A stretch of DNA of 64,000 nt from Mycobacterium sp. DL (GTDB taxonomy: Bacteria > Actinomycetota > Actinomycetes > Mycobacteriales > Mycobacteriaceae), in NCBI RefSeq assembly GCF_039729195.1, contig NZ_CP155796.1:1922001-1986000 (forward strand). The letters run 5' to 3'. The notes under the pieces are model-generated. The model did no database searches and was not told the origin of the DNA. It worked only from the letters and a program-made list of their open reading frames with translations. This document shows positions 52,747-61,941 of this stretch, one piece after another. Made by a program: the position numbers and the translations under genes. Numbering within the stretch: the first letter of the stretch is position 1; the number at the start of each line of letters is the position of its first letter.

Positions 52747-55197
52747 TCAGCCGATCATCCAGCCGGCGGCGGGGTCGAGGGCCAGGCTTGCGGCGTCGAC
52801 GGCTTCGAACAGGTTGATCGGGATGGTGTTCAGTTCGCTCTTGGCGGTGACGTAGTCGGTGTCCTCCCAGCCGTTGCTCATGGCGAGGAGGCTGGCCCCG
52901 TCGGTGCCGGGCCCTTTCGAGTCGAAGACCACCGCACCGTGCACCTGCAGTGCCCGCAGGATGACCTGGGTGGACTGCGCGTACCGGGTGATGTCGACGT
53001 CGCCACGCAGGCGCAGCACCGTGCCCATCGGGATGCCGTCGGCGGCGCTGCCGTCGCCGGAGCGTGCCGGCCAGACATAACCCGCGCCGACGTCTTTGGC
53101 GATGGTGATGCCGAGCATGTGGTCGATGTAGCCGCGCTCGAGGTCATCGGGTCGCAGAATCATCGGCAGATAGGGGAGCCTGGAGGCGTTCGAGTGCCCG
53201 ATCGTCGGGTAGAGGGGCGAGCTCATGTCGTACTGCGCGCCCGCCTCGGCGATCCACTGGGACCCCCAGATGGCCGCGTAGGCGGCGTTTCCGAGGGCGT
53301 CGAGAATGCCGGCGGACGGCAGTTCGACACCGTTGGCGACGTTGTACAGCTCCTGGGAGATGCACGTTCCCTCCTGGAACACCAGCAGATGGCGGTCCCA
53401 CGCCGGGACCGACGGCATGCCCTCGACGAGCGGACGGTGGGGGATCGCATAGGGCCGGTCATCGATGCCGGGTCCGGTGGTCGAGTAGCCACGGTTGAAC
53501 ACCACGTCTTCCTTGGGGTGTTCCGCGCCGACGACGTTCACCGGAATGCCGCCGGTGCTGCCCATCCATTCGTTGCCCGCCCACGCCGCGCGCAGGGTGG
53601 CACCCCGGTCTCCGCCGAGAAGGCCGATCCACGTGTCGGACTCGGGCATCGCGGGAAGGCTGCGCAGATCAGCGTGGAAGATCGTGTCCTTCGGCATCAG
53701 GATGCATCCGCAGAACGTCGAAAGCTCTGGTGCCAAAAGGGTTTCGTCACCGGGACTGATCACGACGCTGACCGGGACAGTGGTGACACCGCCGTGGCCG
53801 TCCTCGATGGTCACGTCGAAGGAGTCCGACCTGTCGTAGGGCAGCGCGTAGGCGTGCGCGGCGTGGTATCGCGCGGTCGCCGACGGCGTGTAGGTGAAGG
53901 TGCCGTCGGCGTGCACCACGATGGCGCCTTTGAGCGTGGCGGTGGGCCCCCGGTAGGCCAGCACGTCGCCGTCGGGATCGGCGCCGATCACCATGCCGCT
54001 GACGACCGCGGTGACCGGATCGGGATCGTCGACCTCGGAGGTGGCTGTTGGTGTGGAGTTGTTCGGGCTGACGGCCACGGTGACCCTGATGCCGGTGACC
54101 GCGCCGAACCTGTCCGAGACCGTCACGGTGAACGTGTCCGTCTTGTCCGCGGCAGTGGCGCCGACGGCTGCGGCGCGGTGTCGCGCAAGGGCGTTCGGTG
54201 TGTAGACGAACGTGCCGTTGCTGTTCACCGTCACGGCGCCCTTGGCGGTCGTGGTCGTCGAAGCGAGGTAGCTCAGGCGATCCCGATTGGGGTCGGTGGA
54301 CTTGGCGTTTCCGGTGACCACGCCGGTCGCGCCGGCCGGCAGGCTGACCGTCACCGCACCCGCCCTGGGGGCGGAGTTGATGGGCACGATGCTGGCGGTC
54401 ACGGCAACCGAGGTCGCCGCTCCGTGGCTGTCGGTTGCGGTGACCGAGAACCGATCGGAGTTGATCGAAGGGAGGAAACGGGCCAGGAACCGCACGAATG
54501 TTGTTGGCGTGTAGGTGAAGTTGCCCGCCCCGTCGCCGATCACCCTGCCGAAGGACGGCCTGGTCGCGGTGAACGTCACCGGGTCCGTGTCGGTGGCGGT
54601 GACGGTCACCTGCGTGACGCCGGAGAGCGGATCTGGTGCGGCGACCGTTGCGCTCACCGCGGGCGGGGAGTTCGGCGCGCCGGCCGCGGTGAAGGCCTGG
54701 CTGGTCTGCGTCACCGACACCCGCTCGGCTGTCGGTGACTCCGACGCGGTGGGTTCGAAGGCGGGATCCTGGGACTGGCGGCGCGCGGAGGCCACCATCG
54801 TCGACACCGCCTGAGCCTGCATGGGTGCGGGGCTCGGTTCGTCGCGTGCCGGGTCGTCGTCCTCGGCCCGCTGCGGCGCCTGACCAGCCGGTTCGTCCGG
54901 CGAGGACAACGTCACGGTGCTACGCCGCGACGACCGCTTCGACTCCGACGATTCGCCACCCGACTCCGCCGTCGACGCGGTGCGGTTCGACCGCTCGGAC
55001 GCGGTGCCGTCATCGTCGGCCGAGTTGATGGAGCGTTTGGGCGGATCACTGGACGGCGAGTCCGCGCTGCCCACAGACGCCGATGAGTCGGTGGGCTCTG
55101 CGGTGGCTTCACTCAGCCCCCCGGTGACGATCGCCAGCCCGACACCCAGTGAAACGGCAAGGCCGGCAACCCGACCGGCCTCTCTTCCAGTGACCAT
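52747..55197 (-). CDS. Large secreted protein with Ig/cadherin-like repeats
   Basis: The 816 residues begin with a signal-like helix (VAGLAVSLGVGLAIVTGGLS). A 130-residue Ser/Asp/Glu-rich disordered region follows. Next come three VCBS/Ig-like repeats of about 95-100 residues, each with a GxxTYTP-type core (GAGNFTYTPTT, SNGTFVYTPNAL, ADGTFTYTPSA) and a closing T-x-DxxG-x-T strand. The last 350 residues form a compact domain with FCGCILMPKD and WIGLLGGDRGATLR; I do not recognise it. Mycobacterial secreted proteins with this architecture often carry a hydrolase or lipase-like C-terminal part, but no GxSxG site stands out. A cell-wall or surface location is likely. Confidence 0.82.
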   Translation of the reverse strand: MVTGREAGRVAGLAVSLGVGLAIVTGGLSEATAEPTDSSASVGSADSPSSDPPKRSINSADDDGTASERSNRTASTAESGGESSESKRSSRRSTVTLSSPDEPAGQAPQRAEDDDPARDEPSPAPMQAQAVSTMVASARRQSQDPAFEPTASESPTAERVSVTQTSQAFTAAGAPNSPPAVSATVAAPDPLSGVTQVTVTATDTDPVTFTATRPSFGRVIGDGAGNFTYTPTTFVRFLARFLPSINSDRFSVTATDSHGAATSVAVTASIVPINSAPRAGAVTVSLPAGATGVVTGNAKSTDPNRDRLSYLASTTTTAKGAVTVNSNGTFVYTPNALARHRAAAVGATAADKTDTFTVTVSDRFGAVTGIRVTVAVSPNNSTPTATSEVDDPDPVTAVVSGMVIGADPDGDVLAYRGPTATLKGAIVVHADGTFTYTPSATARYHAAHAYALPYDRSDSFDVTIEDGHGGVTTVPVSVVISPGDETLLAPELSTFCGCILMPKDTIFHADLRSLPAMPESDTWIGLLGGDRGATLRAAWAGNEWMGSTGGIPVNVVGAEHPKEDVVFNRGYSTTGPGIDDRPYAIPHRPLVEGMPSVPAWDRHLLVFQEGTCISQELYNVANGVELPSAGILDALGNAAYAAIWGSQWIAEAGAQYDMSSPLYPTIGHSNASRLPYLPMILRPDDLERGYIDHMLGITIAKDVGAGYVWPARSGDGSAADGIPMGTVLRLRGDVDITRYAQSTQVILRALQVHGAVVFDSKGPGTDGASLLAMSNGWEDTDYVTAKSELNTIPINLFEAVDAASLALDPAAGWMIG

Positions 55198-55297
55198 GGA
55201 CGCCCCCCTCGAGCGAACTCTGACGCTGGTCCTCGCGCAGGGGAAACGGCGGAAGAATCAGAAAATCTGAGCGCGACCGGGGCGTGCTCGAAACCGC

Positions 55298-55978
55298 CTA
55301 TGAACGGCGAGCCAGCTCATCGATCATGGTCGAATCCAGCTTTCCCAAGAGGTCGCCCGCGTCCTCGAACACTGCCGAAGCGCCGGCCTCCAGCAACTCC
55401 GCTCGCGACGTCCCGCCGCTGAGCAGTCCGATCGATGTGACCTTCGCACGGGCGGCCGCTTCACAATCCCAGACGGCGTCGCCGACGAATACGGCGTTCT
55501 CAGCAGTCACCGACGCGCGTTCCAGCGCGACCTCGACGATGTCGGGCTTCGGCTTGGCGGTCTCGACATCCTGCGATGACGTCACCGCGGCGATGACGCC
55601 TTCGCAGTCGAGGACCTTTCTCAGCATTGACAATTCGTCCTCAGGCGCCGACGTCGCCAGCACCACCTGCAGACCCCGGTCGGCCACCGCGCGTACCAGG
55701 TCTCTGGCGCCGGGCAGCGTGGCGAGCAGGCTCGCGCTCTGCTCGTAGAACTCGCTGTGTCCCTTTTTCAGGCGTTCCATCACGTCCTGGCCGGCATCGC
55801 CGGAGAGCGTGCGTACCAGCCTGGTGCCGTCCATGCCGATGCAGCGATGAATCCGCCAACCGTCGACCGGCAGACCTTCAGCGTGGAACGCGCGCAGCCA
55901 CGCCGCAACGTGCAGATAGTTGGAGTCGACCAGGGTGCCGTCCACGTCGAACAGAACAGCGGGTGCCGAGGGCGACAT
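55298..55978 (-). CDS. HAD-superfamily phosphatase (subfamily IA)
   Basis: The 226-residue protein has motif I LFDVDGTLVDSN (nucleophile and acid Asp), a helical cap (about 18-85), motif II LATSAPE, the Lys motif AKPKPDIVEVAL and motif IV VFVGDAVWDCEAA. It resembles phosphoglycolate phosphatase and beta-phosphoglucomutase relatives; the substrate is not evident. The 100 bases between it and the secreted-protein gene contain no clear terminator. Confidence 0.9.
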   Translation of the reverse strand: MSPSAPAVLFDVDGTLVDSNYLHVAAWLRAFHAEGLPVDGWRIHRCIGMDGTRLVRTLSGDAGQDVMERLKKGHSEFYEQSASLLATLPGARDLVRAVADRGLQVVLATSAPEDELSMLRKVLDCEGVIAAVTSSQDVETAKPKPDIVEVALERASVTAENAVFVGDAVWDCEAAARAKVTSIGLLSGGTSRAELLEAGASAVFEDAGDLLGKLDSTMIDELARRS

Positions 55979-56015
55979 CAGGTGCCCCGGTCACCGGTCG
56001 ACGACCGGCGGTGCG

Positions 56016-56477
56016 TCACGGTACGGGGACCTCGACGCAGCCCACGCCGGGTATGCAACCGCCGCCGCCGTCGGGTCCGCCGCTTCCGGTGGGTCCGCCG
56101 GGGATGGCTCCGCCGCCGCCCGCGGGTCCGCCGCTTCCGGTGGGTCCGCCGGGGATGGCTCCGCCGCCGCCGTCAGGTCCGCCGCTTCCGGTGGGTCCGC
56201 CGGGGATGGCTCCGCCGCCGCCCTCGGGTCCGCCGCCTCCGGTGGGCCCGCCCGGGATGGCAGCGCCGCCGCCGGGCGCCTCGCCGGGGGCAGTGCTCGT
56301 CGGCGCCACCGGTGTCGTGGACGGCGGCGTCGTCGTGGTCGTGGTGGTGGTCTCGCTGGTAGTGGGCGTCGTCGTGGTGGTCGACTCGCCGCTGTCACTG
56401 CTGCCGCAGCCGACGGCGAAGGTGAGCAGCGTGGCACCGCCGAACAGGGCGACCGTGGTTCTCACATGCGATTTCAT
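56016..56477 (-). CDS. Small lipoprotein with Gly/Pro-rich tandem repeats
   Basis: The 153 residues start with a signal peptide ending in a lipobox, LTFAVGCGSS (Cys24 acylation site). A Thr-rich stretch (TTTTTPTTSETTTTT) follows, then four 17-residue repeats of the form GGGGAIPGGPTGSGGPD, and a tail with two Cys (CIPGVGCVEVPVP). The repeats correspond to four 51-bp DNA units at 56061-56264. The Thr-rich part may be O-mannosylated, as known for mycobacterial lipoproteins. The function is unknown. The opposite strand is also open here, but only because the repeat lacks stops. Confidence 0.8.
   Translation of the reverse strand: MKSHVRTTVALFGGATLLTFAVGCGSSDSGESTTTTTPTTSETTTTTTTTPPSTTPVAPTSTAPGEAPGGGAAIPGGPTGGGGPEGGGGAIPGGPTGSGGPDGGGGAIPGGPTGSGGPAGGGGAIPGGPTGSGGPDGGGGCIPGVGCVEVPVP
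56061..56264. repeat. Four 51-bp tandem repeats in the lipoprotein gene
   Basis: Units begin at 56061, 56112, 56163 and 56214 with GCCGCCGCC and share CCGCTTCCGGTGGGTCCGCC with a few substitutions (the fourth is most diverged). Units of 51 bp preserve the reading frame, so copy number can vary between strains without breaking the protein. Confidence 0.85.
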
Positions 56478-56537
56478 TCAATACCTGACTCTCGGGTGTC
56501 CCCGGCAGGTACCCGAGCGGTGCCGACCCAAAACGCG

Positions 56538-56963
56538 TCACGCAGACAGCAGCAGCGCACCCGCGGTGATCAGCGCGACGACCTTGACCACTTCCAGAGC
56601 GACATACCAGAGGTGCGCCCGGGACCGCGGCCCCTCCGCCCCGGCGAGCACCGCATCGGAGCGCCGGCCCAGAGCGGGCCGAACAGCCAGGACCTGGACA
56701 AGCAGCGCTGTGGCGGCGGTGGCCGCCGCGGCCACCGCGCCGGGAGAGGGCGGCGACACCACGAACGCGAGGGCGACGACGATCGCCAGCACCCCTTCGC
56801 AGAGGTTCAGAGCGCGAAAGACCAACCGGCCGATACCCAGGCCGATCGCCACGGTGACGCCCGGGGCGCGGAACTTCAACGGCGCTTCGACGAACGAGAT
56901 GGCAAGGACCATTCCCAGCCAGAGGAACAGTGCTGCGGCGGCGACAGCGGAGCCGGGATGCAC
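56538..56963 (-). CDS. Four-helix integral membrane protein, unknown
   Basis: The 141 residues hold four hydrophobic segments (about 4-24, 33-66, 74-95 and 118-140) with the conserved-looking FVEAPLKFRAPGV after helix 1 and RPALGRRSDAVLAG in the loop. Similar small proteins occur across Actinobacteria (DUF4149-like in style), without assigned role. It is divergent from the small gene at 56994, with 30 bases between starts. Confidence 0.7.
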   Translation of the reverse strand: MHPGSAVAAAALFLWLGMVLAISFVEAPLKFRAPGVTVAIGLGIGRLVFRALNLCEGVLAIVVALAFVVSPPSPGAVAAAATAATALLVQVLAVRPALGRRSDAVLAGAEGPRSRAHLWYVALEVVKVVALITAGALLLSA

Positions 56964-56993
56964 AGCTGGAGCCTACGGTGGCATCGTTGAGCA

Positions 56994-57197
56994 GTGGACG
57001 TTGATCGTGTCGCCGAACTGCAACGTTGGGAAGACTCCGGAGCGCTGTGGCAGGTGATCGGACGTACCGCCGACACAGTGACGGTGGCGCTGGTCCGCTG
57101 TGACGGTGGCGAGGAGATGGGGCGATTCACCAGTGGTGATGCCAAGCTGCTGGCATTCGTCCGCGACCGCGACGGCAGCGGCGACCAGCACCTCTGA
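56994..57197 (+). CDS. Small conserved actinobacterial protein
   Basis: The 67 residues read DVDRVAELQRWEDSGALWQV, then an antiparallel strand region VTVALVRCDGGEEMGRFTSG and a short helix. The pattern RVAELxxWEDSG-x-W-x(20)-L-x-RCDGGEE recurs in small actinobacterial proteins, which supports a real gene. The role is unknown. The start is GTG 56994, close to the divergent membrane-protein start. Confidence 0.7.
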   Translation: MDVDRVAELQRWEDSGALWQVIGRTADTVTVALVRCDGGEEMGRFTSGDAKLLAFVRDRDGSGDQHL

Positions 57198-57202
57198 CCC
57201 GG

Positions 57203-58150
57203 TCAGGCGTCGGCGGTGTGCTTGTCCTTGCGGCCGAACGGGAGCACGTGCACGACCGCGACGACCACGAGCCCGACAACAAGCCCGATGACTGCCGAGG
57301 CTGCCGTGTTGATCAGCCAGGCCAACACGCCACCGACCCCGGCGACGTGGTCGACGAAACCCTCGACGTGATGGACGAGCCCGTACGGTGCGTGCCATCC
57401 GAGTTCGTCGGTACCGACCAGCAGGATGTGTCCACCGACCCACAGCATCGCCACCGTGCCGACGACCGACAGCGCGGCCAGCAGCTTGGGCATGCCGGCG
57501 ACCAGACCGCGGCCGACCTTCTGGGCGAACTTCGATGACCGCTGGGTGAGGCTCAGGCCGATGTCGTCCATCTTCACGATGCCGCCGACGACGCCGTACA
57601 CCACCAGCGTGATCACCACGGCGACCACGAGGAGGATGATCAGGCGCGGCACAAACGACTGATCGGCCACCTCGTTGAGCGCGATCACCATGATCTCGGC
57701 CGACAGGATGAAGTCGGTGCGGATGGCGCCGGTGACCATCAGGCGCTCTGCGTCGGGCCCGACGGTGGCGACAGGTGCGCCGTGTCCCTCGTGCCCGCGG
57801 AGCTTGCCCCAGACCTTCTCGGCGCCCTCGAAGCAGAGGTAGGTGGCGCCGAGCATGAGGATCGGGGTGAGCAGCCACGGCACGAACTGACTGAGCAGCA
57901 ACGCGGCGGGCAGGATGAACAGGATCTTGTTGCGCAGCGATCCGATCGCGATGCGCTTGACGATCGGCAGTTCACGTTCAGCGGCAAGGCCGTGGACGTA
58001 CTGCGGCGTGACGGCGGTGTCGTCGATGACCACCCCGGCCGCTTTCGCGGTCGCCCGCCCGGCCGCTGCGCCGATGTCGTCGACGGAGGCCGCCGCAAGG
58101 CGCGCCAGCACCGCGACATCGTCGAGAAGCGCGAACAAGCCTGCGCTCAT
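57203..58150 (-). CDS. DUF808 (YedI-type) membrane protein
   Basis: The 315-residue protein has the DUF808 start MSAGLFALLDDVAVLARLAA, a DDTAVTPQYVHG segment and about six membrane helices, with AIRTDFILSAEIMVIALN between them. The family is widespread in bacteria and has no established function. It ends 5 bases after the small gene at 56994-57197 (convergent). A gap of 155 bases with an iron box separates it from mbtK. Confidence 0.88.
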   Translation of the reverse strand: MSAGLFALLDDVAVLARLAAASVDDIGAAAGRATAKAAGVVIDDTAVTPQYVHGLAAERELPIVKRIAIGSLRNKILFILPAALLLSQFVPWLLTPILMLGATYLCFEGAEKVWGKLRGHEGHGAPVATVGPDAERLMVTGAIRTDFILSAEIMVIALNEVADQSFVPRLIILLVVAVVITLVVYGVVGGIVKMDDIGLSLTQRSSKFAQKVGRGLVAGMPKLLAALSVVGTVAMLWVGGHILLVGTDELGWHAPYGLVHHVEGFVDHVAGVGGVLAWLINTAASAVIGLVVGLVVVAVVHVLPFGRKDKHTADA

Positions 58151-58262
58151 GGCGTCACCGTGATCGCAGCTGCGGTCATGGACGGAAGGCTACCCTCACG
58201 GGGCCCGGGTGGCGCGTGGCGGCAGGTTCCACAGGATCCTGACCGGGACGGCGAACAGCAGT

Positions 58263-58282
58263 AGGTAACCCTGCCCTTACCT
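58263..58282 (+). promoter_or_regulatory. IdeR-like iron box before mbtK
   Basis: AGGTAACCCTGCCCT (58263-58277) matches 12 of 15 positions of the IdeR core AGGTWAGSCTWACCT, with an overlapping weaker copy on the other strand ending in TTACCT at 58282. It lies 23-43 bases before the mbtK ATG and would repress it when iron is sufficient. Confidence 0.6.
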
Positions 58283-58305
58283 CCTCGGGTAGGCTCGTCG
58301 GACAA

Positions 58306-58935
58306 ATGACCGACATCGACGAGGCCCCGACTGTCCTCCCGCGCGAGCTCACTTCGGTACCTGACGACGTTGCGGCGGTGCCGGGGCCGCCCACCCCGCG
58401 GATCGGCGAACCGTACGCGCTCCGCCTCGTCGACCCGGCCGCCGACGCGGAGATGGTGTCGGAGTGGATGAATCGCCCGCACCTGGTGGAGGCGTGGGAA
58501 TACCCCTGGCCGGCGAAGCGGTGGCAGCGCTACCTGCAAGCCCAGATCGACGGTGAGTACTCCCGGCCGTTGATCGGCAGCTTCCGCGGCCAGGATGTGG
58601 CTTACATCGAGATCTACCGGGCCGCAAAGGATTCCATTGCCCCGCGCTACCAGGCGGACCCCTACGACCTCGGTCTGCATGCTGCGGTGGCCGACCTCAA
58701 GCTGCTCAATCGCGGTCTGATGCCGCTGTTGCTGCCGAAGGTGGTGGCCAGTCTCTTCGAGGTCGAACCCCGTTGTCGCCGAATCATGTTCGACCCCGAC
58801 CACCGCAACACCGGCGCCCGCAGGGTGTGTGAGTTCGCCGGTTGTACATTCCTCGGCGAGCACGAGATGGCCAACCGCAGGATGGCGCTCTACGCCCTGC
58901 CCCGCACCGCGGCCGACGCCCCCGCGGCCCGCTGA
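58306..58935 (+). CDS. mbtK: Mycobactin lysine N-acyltransferase MbtK
   Basis: The 209-residue GNAT-fold enzyme has the siderophore acyltransferase pattern: [37 protein letters not shown] and [20 protein letters not shown] (acyl-CoA/ACP contact). Length and sequence style match Rv1347c. It transfers the long acyl chain from the carrier protein MbtL to the epsilon-amino group of the mycobactin lysine. An IdeR-like box lies just upstream, and mbtM/mbtL lie convergently downstream. The start is ATG 58306. Confidence 0.93.
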   Translation: MTDIDEAPTVLPRELTSVPDDVAAVPGPPTPRIGEPYALRLVDPAADAEMVSEWMNRPHLVEAWEYPWPAKRWQRYLQAQIDGEYSRPLIGSFRGQDVAYIEIYRAAKDSIAPRYQADPYDLGLHAAVADLKLLNRGLMPLLLPKVVASLFEVEPRCRRIMFDPDHRNTGARRVCEFAGCTFLGEHEMANRRMALYALPRTAADAPAAR

Positions 58936-58972
58936 CCGGGTCGCCGGACGACGGCGCGCGGGCCGGATGCGA

Positions 58973-60559
58973 TCACGCGCGCGCCGCAACCAGGTTCTGT
59001 TTGACCTCGAGGCGGCGGAGCTTGCCCGACGACGTGCGGGGCAGCGATCCGGGAGTCAGGAACACCACCTCGGCAGGCACCACGCCGCACTGTGACGCCA
59101 CCCGCTGGACCACATCGCTTCGCGCTCCGGCCTCGTCGGGGCCACGGAACTCCGCGGCAATGACGAGGCCCTGGCGGGCCGAGTCCCCGTCGGTGCTCAC
59201 CGCGACCACCGCGCCTTCCCGCACGCCACGCACCTGCGCGGCGACCCGCTCGACCTCACTGGGGAAAAGGTTGCGCCCCGCGACCGTGATGAGCTCCTTG
59301 ATCCGGCCGCACACCACCAGTCCGGCGTCGGTCAGATAGCCCAGATCACCGGTGGGAAACCAGTCGCCGGGAACCAGCGGATCCTGGCCGAGGTAGCCCG
59401 TCGTCATCGACGTACCGCGGATCTCGACCTCGCCGATCTCGGTGCTCCCTGCGCGGGAGGGCTCGGCGTGTCCGGTCGGGGTGATCCGCAATTCCATGCC
59501 GGGGATCGGCGTACCGAGCAGGGCGTGTCGTGTGACCGAATCAGTTGCCGGGTCGACGATCTCGTCGAACAGCAAGCCGGTGTGCGGGGTGGGGGCGGTG
59601 ACGGCGCAGGTCGATTCGGCCAGGCCGTAGGACGGGGCGGCAGCTCGCGGATCGAGCCCGAAGCGGGCCATCTCGGTCAGGAACAGATCGAAGCCCGCAC
59701 AGTCGATCGGCTCGCCACCGTTGATCGCGTAGCGCAGGTTGCCGAGGTCGACATCGGGTACCCGGCGGGCGTACTTGCCGAGAACCGAGTACGCGAAATT
59801 GGGTGCGGCGGTGATGCTTGCGCGACTCTCCGAGAGCCAGCTGAGCCAGCGGAACGGTGAGGCGGCGAAGGCCGCGGTAGGGGCCAGCCACATCTCACCG
59901 CCGGCAAGCAGGCCGGTCAGCAGGAATGTCAGGCCCATGTCGTGGTAGAGCGGCAGCCACGTGCACCCCACGTCGTGGCCGGTGCGGACGTCGGCGTGCG
60001 CCACCAACCCCCTCACGTTGTTCATCACGGCCTCGGGTGACAGCAGGGCGGTGCGCGGGGTTCCGGTGGATCCTGCGGTGCCCTGGAGGACCGCCGCGGT
60101 GCCGTCGGGCGTGGTCTGCTGTTCGAATGTCGACGACCGTCGAGGGTGGCCGGCATCGATGACGTCGTGGATCGTGAGACCTGTTGCGTTGTCACGCAAC
60201 AGGTTCAGATAATTGTCGAGGCTGAAGACCTGAGTGACGCCGATGTCCGCGAACCGCTCGGCGGTGGCGCGGGCCCACTGCCCGTCGTCCGCGCCACGGA
60301 CGGGGCCCGGAAGGATCGACAGCGAGCGACCCGCCAGCCACGTCCCCTGAATCGCCGCGATCAACTCCACCGTGGGTTCACCCACCAGGCCGACGGCACC
60401 GGCAGGGCCGTCGACGATGCGCTGAGCGATGTTCTCCGCCCGGGCATGGACCTCTTGCCACGGATGGCGGGTCCACTGGGTGCCGGCGCGGTCGAGCAGC
60501 ACGAGGTCTGTCGTGGCCGTCGTCATGGTCTGCGACATCGCGCTCGCGAGTGCGTTCAT
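58973..60559 (-). CDS. mbtM: Mycobactin fatty acyl-AMP ligase MbtM
   Basis: The 528-residue adenylate-forming enzyme carries [17 protein letters not shown] (P-loop-like A3 motif), [11 protein letters not shown] typical of fatty acyl-AMP ligases, [10 protein letters not shown] (A5), [20 protein letters not shown] (A7/A8) and the C-terminal catalytic Lys in [12 protein letters not shown]. It activates a fatty acid and loads it on MbtL. Its ATG overlaps the mbtL stop (ATGA). In M. tuberculosis mbtN (an acyl-ACP dehydrogenase) follows this gene; here the next sequence is the convergent mbtK, so mbtN is missing from the locus. Confidence 0.93.
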   Translation of the reverse strand: MNALASAMSQTMTTATTDLVLLDRAGTQWTRHPWQEVHARAENIAQRIVDGPAGAVGLVGEPTVELIAAIQGTWLAGRSLSILPGPVRGADDGQWARATAERFADIGVTQVFSLDNYLNLLRDNATGLTIHDVIDAGHPRRSSTFEQQTTPDGTAAVLQGTAGSTGTPRTALLSPEAVMNNVRGLVAHADVRTGHDVGCTWLPLYHDMGLTFLLTGLLAGGEMWLAPTAAFAASPFRWLSWLSESRASITAAPNFAYSVLGKYARRVPDVDLGNLRYAINGGEPIDCAGFDLFLTEMARFGLDPRAAAPSYGLAESTCAVTAPTPHTGLLFDEIVDPATDSVTRHALLGTPIPGMELRITPTGHAEPSRAGSTEIGEVEIRGTSMTTGYLGQDPLVPGDWFPTGDLGYLTDAGLVVCGRIKELITVAGRNLFPSEVERVAAQVRGVREGAVVAVSTDGDSARQGLVIAAEFRGPDEAGARSDVVQRVASQCGVVPAEVVFLTPGSLPRTSSGKLRRLEVKQNLVAARA

Positions 60560-60816
60560 CGGCCGGCCGGCGTCTTGGCCAGGATGGCGTCCTCCAGATC
60601 GCCCACCGTGTCGCAGGTCAGGAGATCCTCTTCGGAGAGTTTGACGCCGATCTTGTCCTCGATGGCCACCATTCCGATCGCGAACGCCACCGAGTCCAGG
60701 CCCACATCGTCGATGAGGCGCGATTCGCGCGTCACCCGGCTGATATCGACTTTGAGGTCATCGCGCAGGATCTCCTCGAGGGCCGCGCTGACGGCTTCCG
60801 GGCTAGACGTCTCCAT
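60556..60816 (-). CDS. mbtL: Mycobactin acyl carrier protein MbtL
   Basis: The 86-residue acyl carrier protein has the phosphopantetheine site [11 protein letters not shown] (Ser in DSV) at about residue 41 and four helices. It carries the fatty acyl chain between MbtM and MbtK. It is the first gene of a two-gene operon under the iron boxes at 60838-60862, 21 bases upstream of the ATG. Confidence 0.92.
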   Translation of the reverse strand: METSSPEAVSAALEEILRDDLKVDISRVTRESRLIDDVGLDSVAFAIGMVAIEDKIGVKLSEEDLLTCDTVGDLEDAILAKTPAGR

Positions 60817-60837
60817 GCGGTGGGAGATTACACCGGG

Positions 60838-60862
60838 AGGTAAAGGTAGGCTACGCTTACCT
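60838..60862 (-). promoter_or_regulatory. Overlapping IdeR-like iron boxes before mbtL
   Basis: On the minus strand AGGTAAGCGTAGCCT (60862-60848) matches the IdeR core AGGTWAGSCTWACCT at 13 of 15 positions. A second, weaker copy reads AGGTAAAGGTAGGCT on the plus strand (60838-60852). Overlapping pairs are typical of IdeR-repressed mycobactin promoters. Confidence 0.75.
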
Positions 60863-60873
60863 CGCTTTGCCGC

Positions 60874-61941
60874 TCAGTATGCCCAGTCCGCCAATTCGAC
60901 GCGCGGCCGCGGTGTCCCGGTATCGATCGACACCAACGCCGGCACCATCTCGCTGGTCACCAGGCCGTGCCGGATGGTGACCTCGTCCACGACGTCGAAA
61001 CTGCGCGCGATGCTGTCCGGGGTGTCGACGATGATGGTCGTGACCGGCACCCGCCGGGTGAGTTGCAGAAGCCGATCGCCGTGCGGTGGCCGACTCCCGT
61101 GAAAGCCCCACATTCCCCGCAATGCTGTTGCCCCGCTGGCGTTTTTCGTCTCGCGCAACCGCCGGATCAGCGCGCGGTGCACGGGCACCCCGTCGACGAG
61201 GGAGTCCTCGGAGGTGTAGACCATCAGCTTCTGGTGAAGGGGGCGGCCGCGGTCGTCGGCGCCGGGAAGCGTGTCAGGGCGAGCGAGGACGACGCCGTCG
61301 CGTTTGCACACCCGGACACGTTCGATCGTCATGAGCGGGCGGCGCAGCAGGCCGTTGAGTTCAGACACCGCATTCCCGACGGGATCGGCGTGGCCGACCG
61401 CGATGATCATCATCGGCACATCGACGTTGCGCCCGAAGAAGCGGGCGCGGTAGCGGGTTCCATGGGCGGTGCCGTCCACGCCCAGGAACGCCGAGGCTCC
61501 GTCGAGTCCGTGACGGAACAGCAGATCGCAGACGGCGAGGTAGGCCGGTGCGCGCTGCACACGTTCCTGGCGGCCGACGTAGACCGTGAGTTTGACCGCG
61601 TCGCTGCCGACGCGGGGCGTGGCGACGCCGTCGATGAGGTGCGCTCGTTCCACCGTGACGAGGCCACGAGGCGTCAGATCCACCACCGCGTCGACCAGTC
61701 CCTCGATCTTGGCGCGGGTATCAACAGCCGCAACCGCCACGGGGGGATCCTCGGACAGGCTCAGGGAGCTGTCGGTGCGCAGTTGATGACGCGGACCGAA
61801 GCCGGCGGAGCCGCGCAGCATGATGCTGGTGGCCACCTGCTCCCGGCCGTAGAGGGATAGCAGTTGCTCGGCGAGGAAGTGCCCGTCGGTGCGCTGCCGC
61901 TCGCCGAAGTAGGCGGTCAACTTCAGGCAGTTGTCGGTCAC
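60874..61941 (-). CDS. DUF190 protein with three domain copies
   Basis: The 355 residues contain three related PII-like DUF190 units. The first starts at LKLTAYFGERQRTDGHFLAE, the second at VKLTVYVGRQERVQRAPAY, the third near QKLMVYTSEDSLVDGVPVH. Each is followed by a G-x-xG segment (SAGFGPRHQL, ASAFLGVDGTAHG, LRGMWGFHGSRPP). DUF190 genes commonly accompany crcB fluoride channels. A nucleotide- or anion-sensing role is inferred from the PII fold. GTG 61941 overlaps the crcB stop (GTGA). Confidence 0.85.
   Translation of the reverse strand: MTDNCLKLTAYFGERQRTDGHFLAEQLLSLYGREQVATSIMLRGSAGFGPRHQLRTDSSLSLSEDPPVAVAAVDTRAKIEGLVDAVVDLTPRGLVTVERAHLIDGVATPRVGSDAVKLTVYVGRQERVQRAPAYLAVCDLLFRHGLDGASAFLGVDGTAHGTRYRARFFGRNVDVPMMIIAVGHADPVGNAVSELNGLLRRPLMTIERVRVCKRDGVVLARPDTLPGADDRGRPLHQKLMVYTSEDSLVDGVPVHRALIRRLRETKNASGATALRGMWGFHGSRPPHGDRLLQLTRRVPVTTIIVDTPDSIARSFDVVDEVTIRHGLVTSEMVPALVSIDTGTPRPRVELADWAY

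Noticed and set aside
52705..54738. A 677-codon plus-strand frame opposite the secreted protein
   Set aside because: It is Arg/Gly/Val-rich with no recognisable domain. The minus strand has a signal peptide and clear Ig-like repeats.
56061..56264. Possible CRISPR array
   Set aside because: The units are directly adjacent, coding and without unique spacers, so this is a coding tandem repeat.
55627..57057. Long plus-strand frames with Pro- or Arg-rich repeats
   Set aside because: They arise because the 51-bp lipoprotein repeat lacks stops in several frames. Only the minus-strand frame has a signal peptide and lipobox.
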